In this document: in pieces, positions 5,587 to 8,250 of the stretch
Position numbering within the stretch: position 1 is the first letter of the stretch
How the letters are laid out: every line of letters begins with the position of its first letter
Origin: Pseudomonadota bacterium
Lineage (GTDB): Bacteria; Pseudomonadota; Gammaproteobacteria; Burkholderiales; Casimicrobiaceae
Direction: 5' to 3'
DNA length: 8,250 nucleotides
Assembly (NCBI GenBank): GCA_029571495.1
Contig: JAKPSO010000854.1
Span: 1 to 8,250, forward strand
Position numbers and translations under genes: made by a program
The notes under the pieces: generated by a model
Seen by the model: the letters and a program-made list of their open reading frames with translations, nothing else
What the model was told of the DNA's origin: nothing
Database searches by the model: none

Positions 5587-6663
5587 ATGACCGCAGCCCT
5601 GAACCACCAGATCGACGACGTCCGAATTAAGGACATTTTTGAACTCGCCCCACCGTCGCATCTGCTTCGTGAATTCAAAGTCAACGCCAAAACCGAGCAA
5701 CTGATTTTTGACACGCGTCGCGACATTCACAAAGTGCTGCACGGCGCGGACGACCGTTTGGTAGTGATTGTGGGCCCCTGCTCGATTCACGACAAAAAAG
5801 CGGCGCTCGAATACACCAAAAAGCTTAAGGTCCTGCGCGACGAACTCGCACGCGACTTGGTCGTCGTGATGCGCGTTTACTTCGAAAAACCACGCACGAC
5901 CGTCGGCTGGAAAGGCCTCATCAACGATCCATACCTGGACGGCAGTTTCAAGATCAATGAAGGCCTGCGCCTCGCGCGCGAACTGCTGCTCGACATCAAC
6001 GAGATGGGCGTCCCGGCCGCGACCGAGTTCCTCGACACGCTGACGCCGCAGTATTACGCCGACCTGATCTCCTGGGGCGCGATCGGCGCGCGCACTACCG
6101 AAAGCCAAGTGCATCGCCAGCTTGCATCCGGCATGAGCTGCCCGATGGGCTTCAAGAACGGCACCGACGGAAACATCAAGATCGCCGTCGACGCGATCAA
6201 GGCCGCCGCCGCGCCGCACTTTTTCCTCTCCGTCACCAAAGGCGGCCACAGCGCAATCGTGTCCACCAACGGCAACGAAGACTGCCACGTCATCCTGCGC
6301 GGCGGCAAAGCGCCGAACTACGACGCCGCGAGCGTTGAGGCCTCCGGCGCGGAGCTTGCGAAGGCCGGTCTGCCGCAGCGCATCATGATCGACTTCTCGC
6401 ACGCCAATTCGAGCAAGCAGCACGACAAACAAATTGAAGTATCGGCGGACGTCGGTCGCCAGATGGCCGCTGGCGACGACCGCATCTTCGGCGTGATGAT
6501 CGAATCGCACTTGAACCCCGGCCGCCAGGACCTCGCGCCGGGCAAAGAGCTCGCCTATGGCGTCTCGATCACCGACGCGTGCATCGATTGGGCAAATACC
6601 GAAATCGTGCTGCGCCAACTGGCGGCCGACGTGCAAAAGCGTCGTCTCGCGAAAGCCGAGTAG
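5587..6663 (+). CDS. aroG: 3-deoxy-7-phosphoheptulonate (DAHP) synthase, class I, AroG type
   Basis: This 358-residue enzyme condenses phosphoenolpyruvate and erythrose 4-phosphate to DAHP, the first step of the shikimate pathway, in the cytoplasm. Motifs of the type I-alpha family are all present: VGPCSIHD (62-69), 'YFEKPRTTVGWKG' (98-110), 'GAIGARTTESQVHRQLASG' (164-182), 'GFKNGTDGN' (188-196), 'GGHSAIVSTNGNEDCH' (219-234) and 'DFSHANS' (269-275). Metal ligands line up as Cys65, His272, Glu306 and Asp330, each four residues beyond the E. coli AroG numbers (61, 268, 302, 326). Pro154 and Ser184 then match E. coli Pro150 and Ser180 of the feedback site. Length is normal for the family (about 350). 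Whether Phe, Tyr or Trp is the inhibitor cannot be read from these residues alone. It has its own promoter region and is followed by REP elements rather than a clear terminator. Confidence 0.97.
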   Translation: MTAALNHQIDDVRIKDIFELAPPSHLLREFKVNAKTEQLIFDTRRDIHKVLHGADDRLVVIVGPCSIHDKKAALEYTKKLKVLRDELARDLVVVMRVYFEKPRTTVGWKGLINDPYLDGSFKINEGLRLARELLLDINEMGVPAATEFLDTLTPQYYADLISWGAIGARTTESQVHRQLASGMSCPMGFKNGTDGNIKIAVDAIKAAAAPHFFLSVTKGGHSAIVSTNGNEDCHVILRGGKAPNYDAASVEASGAELAKAGLPQRIMIDFSHANSSKQHDKQIEVSADVGRQMAAGDDRIFGVMIESHLNPGRQDLAPGKELAYGVSITDACIDWANTEIVLRQLAADVQKRRLAKAE

Positions 6664-6683
6664 CAACGACGCACGAGTAACGG

Positions 6684-6705
6684 GCGGGCGACGACTTGGC
6701 GTCGC
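6684..6705 (+). repeat. Solitary REP-like palindrome with degenerate head
   Basis: GCGACG-ACTTGG-CGTCGC (6688-6705) is identical to the left stem-loop of the doublet that follows, but is preceded by GCGG instead of GTAG. It begins 20 bases after the aroG stop codon and may act as a 3' mRNA-protecting hairpin. Confidence 0.7.
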
Positions 6706-6717
6706 TCGGTTCCTGTT

Positions 6718-6790
6718 GTAGGCGACGACTTGGCGTCGCTTAGTCGCATGAAGATACGCCGGACGCAAGCGCGGCCAAGTCCGCGCCTAC
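6718..6790 (+). repeat. REP doublet (REPIN-like), copy 1
   Basis: Two REP units face each other. The left (6718-6739) is GTAG followed by GCGACG-ACTTGG-CGTCGC. The right (6769-6790), read on the minus strand, is GTAG followed by GCGCGG-ACTTGG-CCGCGC. Heads and loops are the same while the stems differ but remain paired, so the structure is conserved. GTAG-headed palindromes are the signature of REP elements mobilised by RAYT (TnpA-REP) transposases, known in Stenotrophomonas and Pseudomonas. No such transposase gene is in the window. Confidence 0.85.
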
Positions 6791-6823
6791 ATCCTCGTCA
6801 AATCCGCTCCACACGTTCGCTTT

Positions 6824-6896
6824 GTAGGCGACGACCTGGCGTCGCTTAGTCGCATGAAGATACGCCGGACGCAAGCGCGGCCGAGTCCGCGCCTAC
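6824..6896 (+). repeat. REP doublet (REPIN-like), copy 2
   Basis: This is a direct repeat of the 73-bp copy starting 106 bases upstream, differing at two positions, both in the loops: ACCTGG instead of ACTTGG on the left and CCGAGT instead of CCAAGT on the right. The stems and the 29-base spacer are unchanged. A 33-base unique segment (6791-6823) separates the copies. Near-identity points to a recent duplication or insertion. Confidence 0.85.
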
Positions 6897-6938
6897 AAAT
6901 CGCTGAAATAAATCACGTCGGGGCTTGCGCGCGAGTGG

Positions 6939-7592
6939 CTAGACCTTCCGCCCGGACAGTGCCGCAAAGATCCCAAGCGCGATAAACGACCAGCCCGCCG
7001 TCGCTCGCGCCACGCCCCCTGCTCGCGCGCTTCCCGACAGCTTCGGCGCGATCGCCCCCGCGAGAACCGCGTACGCCGCGTCCGTCATCGCCGCGATGAA
7101 CACGAACATCGCGCTAAGCAGCAGCGCCTGCAAAAACGCCGTCGCGCCGCCAATGCCCGGCGTCATAAACTGCGGCAGAAACGCCGTAAAGAAGATCGCG
7201 GTTTTCGGGTTCAACAGTGCAACAACACAACCCTCGCGAAACACCGGCCAGAGCGGCACTTCGCCCGCCGCGACCGTCGCCTGCGCGACCGCCTTCGCGC
7301 GCAAGGCCTTGATCCCCAACCAAATCAAATAGGCCGCGCCTGCGTACTTCACGACCGCAAACGCCACCGCCGAAGTGGCAAACAACGCCGCTAGTCCAAG
7401 CGACGCCGCCACCGCGCAGCCGAAATTCCCGAGCGCCACGCCCGCGACAGACGCGACACCTGCGCGCCGCCCCTGCGCCACGCTACGCGTCACGATGTAA
7501 ATCACGCCCGGACCGGGCGTCACGGCAAGCACCAAGCTCGCCACCAGAAAGACGCTCAGGAGGGACCACGTGGGCAATAGTTCGGCATTCAT
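6939..7592 (-). CDS. LysE/RhtB-family amino acid exporter
   Basis: This is a 217-residue inner-membrane protein with about six hydrophobic segments (near 9-29, 44-70, 74-95, 118-141, 152-180 and 197-213). The family signature VTPGPG (24-29) lies at the end of helix 1, and a conserved 'LLNPKTAIFF' lies at 126-135. LysE/RhtB proteins export amino acids such as lysine, homoserine, threonine or leucine by proton exchange; the substrate here cannot be told from sequence. The frame is open as far as 7787, but the extra 65 residues come from a palindromic repeat and are not membrane-like. The ATG at 7592 gives the family's usual length and a normal start ('MNAELLPTWS'). No clear ribosome site precedes it, a mild weakness. 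It appears to be a single-gene unit. Confidence 0.9.
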   Translation of the reverse strand: MNAELLPTWSLLSVFLVASLVLAVTPGPGVIYIVTRSVAQGRRAGVASVAGVALGNFGCAVAASLGLAALFATSAVAFAVVKYAGAAYLIWLGIKALRAKAVAQATVAAGEVPLWPVFREGCVVALLNPKTAIFFTAFLPQFMTPGIGGATAFLQALLLSAMFVFIAAMTDAAYAVLAGAIAPKLSGSARAGGVARATAGWSFIALGIFAALSGRKV

Positions 7593-7640
7593 GCAGGAAG
7601 GATAACGCCGAAGCGTGATCGCCAGCAATATGCGCCCCCG

Positions 7641-7772
7641 TGCCTCCCCTGCCACGCAGGGGAGGTGGCGCAAAGCGCCGGAGGGGTTGGTGGCCGCGCG
7701 GATCACGACAATCAGCGTGTGCGATCTACCCCTCCGCCCTGCGGGCACCTCCCCTACGCTGTAGGGGAGGCA
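7641..7772. repeat. 132-bp inverted-repeat element made of four hairpins
   Basis: The left arm (7641-7687) and right arm (7728-7772) are imperfect inverted copies. Each carries an outer ten-base stem, CCTCCCCTGC-CAC-GCAGGGGAGG (7643-7665, left) and CCTCCCCTAC-GCT-GTAGGGGAGG (7748-7770, right). Each also has an inner hairpin, GGCGC-AAA-GCGCC (7667-7679) and GCCC-TGC-GGGC (7736-7746). The TGC/GCA versus TAC/GTA difference is compensatory. The element sits just upstream of the exporter gene and is probably a small non-autonomous repeat family unrelated to the GTAG REPs. Confidence 0.75.
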
Positions 7773-7791
7773 TGACAAGGTAGACAACCAT

Positions 7792-7816
7792 AAAAAATGG
7801 GCCCCGAGAGGCCCAT
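7792..7816 (-). terminator. Intrinsic terminator of htpX
   Basis: On the minus strand ATGGGCC-TCTCGG-GGCCCAT, a perfect seven-base stem, is followed by a T-run (the A-run at 7792-7797 on the plus strand). It lies 22 bases after the htpX stop codon and should insulate htpX from the repeat and the exporter gene. Confidence 0.85.
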
Positions 7817-7838
7817 GTGTTCTGTGCAGTGGTGCAGC

Positions 7839-8250
7839 TTACTTGCGCTCTTGCAGCGCACGAATACGCGCTTCCATCGGCGGGTGCGTCGAGAACAGCG
7901 CCGCGAAACCAGCCGAGTCGCTGATGCCCATCGCCTTCACGTTCGCGGGCAATTCGCCCGGTTGCAGCCCACCCAAACGCGCCAGCGCGCTGACCATCGG
8001 GCGGCTGTTGCCCATCAGTTCCGCGGAGCCAGCATCGGCGCGGAATTCACGATAGCGCGAGAACCACGCCACGATCATGTGCGCGACGACACCGAGCAGC
8101 ATATCGAGTACAAACACCGTGATTGTGTAACCAATGCCGGGTCCGGAGCGTTCGTCGTTTTTGAACAGTACGCGATCAACGAAATACCCGATCACGCGCG
8201 ACAGGAAAATCACAAACGTGTTCATCACGCCCTGCATCAGCGCCATCGTC
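7839..8250 (-). CDS. htpX: HtpX membrane zinc metalloprotease, C-terminal part (N-terminus beyond right edge)
   Basis: The last 137 codons are present. HtpX is an inner-membrane M48 protease that degrades misfolded membrane proteins as part of envelope quality control with FtsH. The visible part begins 'TMALMQGVMNTFVIFLSRVI', diagnostic of HtpX, and includes two hydrophobic segments. It then shows 'SRYREFRADAGSAELMGN', in which the Glu of REFRADA is the third zinc ligand, and ends with the conserved 'STHPPMEARIRALQERK'. The HEXXH motif and the first two membrane helices lie outside the window. The frame is open to the edge; an internal ATG at 8246 is not the start. Family proteins are about 290 residues, so roughly half is shown. 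An intrinsic terminator follows. Confidence 0.96.
   Translation of the reverse strand, partial: TMALMQGVMNTFVIFLSRVIGYFVDRVLFKNDERSGPGIGYTITVFVLDMLLGVVAHMIVAWFSRYREFRADAGSAELMGNSRPMVSALARLGGLQPGELPANVKAMGISDSAGFAALFSTHPPMEARIRALQERK

Noticed and set aside
6684..6705. Intrinsic terminator for aroG
   Set aside because: The hairpin is good but no T-run follows it, so it is better described as a REP unit.
5404..6768. 454-codon open frame on the minus strand antisense to aroG
   Set aside because: It is the mirror of a strongly conserved DAHP synthase. Its composition (runs of Val, Arg, Asp, His) is what high-GC antisense frames give, and it spans the aroG leader and REP region. No ribosome site or recognisable domain is visible.
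6684..6896. CRISPR array
   Set aside because: Only two full repeats exist, 73 bp long with internal opposed palindromes and GTAG heads. Spacing is not repeated and no cas genes are present.
7593..7787. Upstream extension of the exporter frame to 7787
   Set aside because: The additional residues come from the palindromic repeat and are neither a signal peptide nor a membrane segment. Starting at 7592 gives normal family length.

Overview
The window is a high-GC bacterial chromosomal segment with tightly packed housekeeping, signalling and transport genes. The ECF sigma factor/Ser-Thr kinase pair, the GTAG-headed REP palindromes, the AroG-type DAHP synthase and the HtpX protease together suggest a gammaproteobacterium close to the Xanthomonadales (Lysobacterales). 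That placement is inference from gene content and repeat style, not a database result.

Left part, minus strand (1-1341): an amidohydrolase of the imidazolonepropionase/prolidase-like group is followed 66 bp downstream by the first 12 codons of what looks like a short-chain dehydrogenase, which runs off the left edge. A 90-bp divergent promoter region separates this pair from the plus-strand signalling genes.

Centre-left, plus strand (1432-5101): an ECF sigma factor of the kinase-linked type (ECF43-like) is followed by a 986-residue membrane-anchored Ser/Thr protein kinase. The kinase has a complete cytoplasmic catalytic domain, one transmembrane helix and a roughly 530-residue probably periplasmic TPR-like region. 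In the sigma factor, the acidic DAED-type motif of region 2.2 is replaced by N-A-T-A with Thr51 in the middle, which fits activation by threonine phosphorylation. A compact intrinsic terminator closes this unit.

Centre (5098-5586): a gene-free stretch that is not empty. Just after the kinase terminator there is a promoter-like element and then about 185 nt made of three consecutive GC stem-loops with C-rich loops (UCCCC, CCUCCCCC, CCCCCUCC), ended by a strong intrinsic terminator. This looks like an unannotated small RNA of the C-rich-loop, anti-Shine-Dalgarno kind (Xanthomonas sX13 is a precedent) and is the most interesting object in the window. The AT-richer remainder is the promoter and leader region of the DAHP synthase gene aroG, with several inverted repeats.

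Right part (5587-8250): aroG (plus strand) catalyses the first step of aromatic amino acid synthesis. It is followed by one solitary REP and two near-identical 73-bp REP doublets (REPIN-like). Then come a LysE/RhtB-family exporter (minus strand), a 132-bp inverted-repeat element with compensatory stem changes, a minus-strand intrinsic terminator, and the C-terminal half of htpX (minus strand), cut by the right edge. Apart from the sigma/kinase pair and the probable amidohydrolase/dehydrogenase pair, the genes look like independent units.
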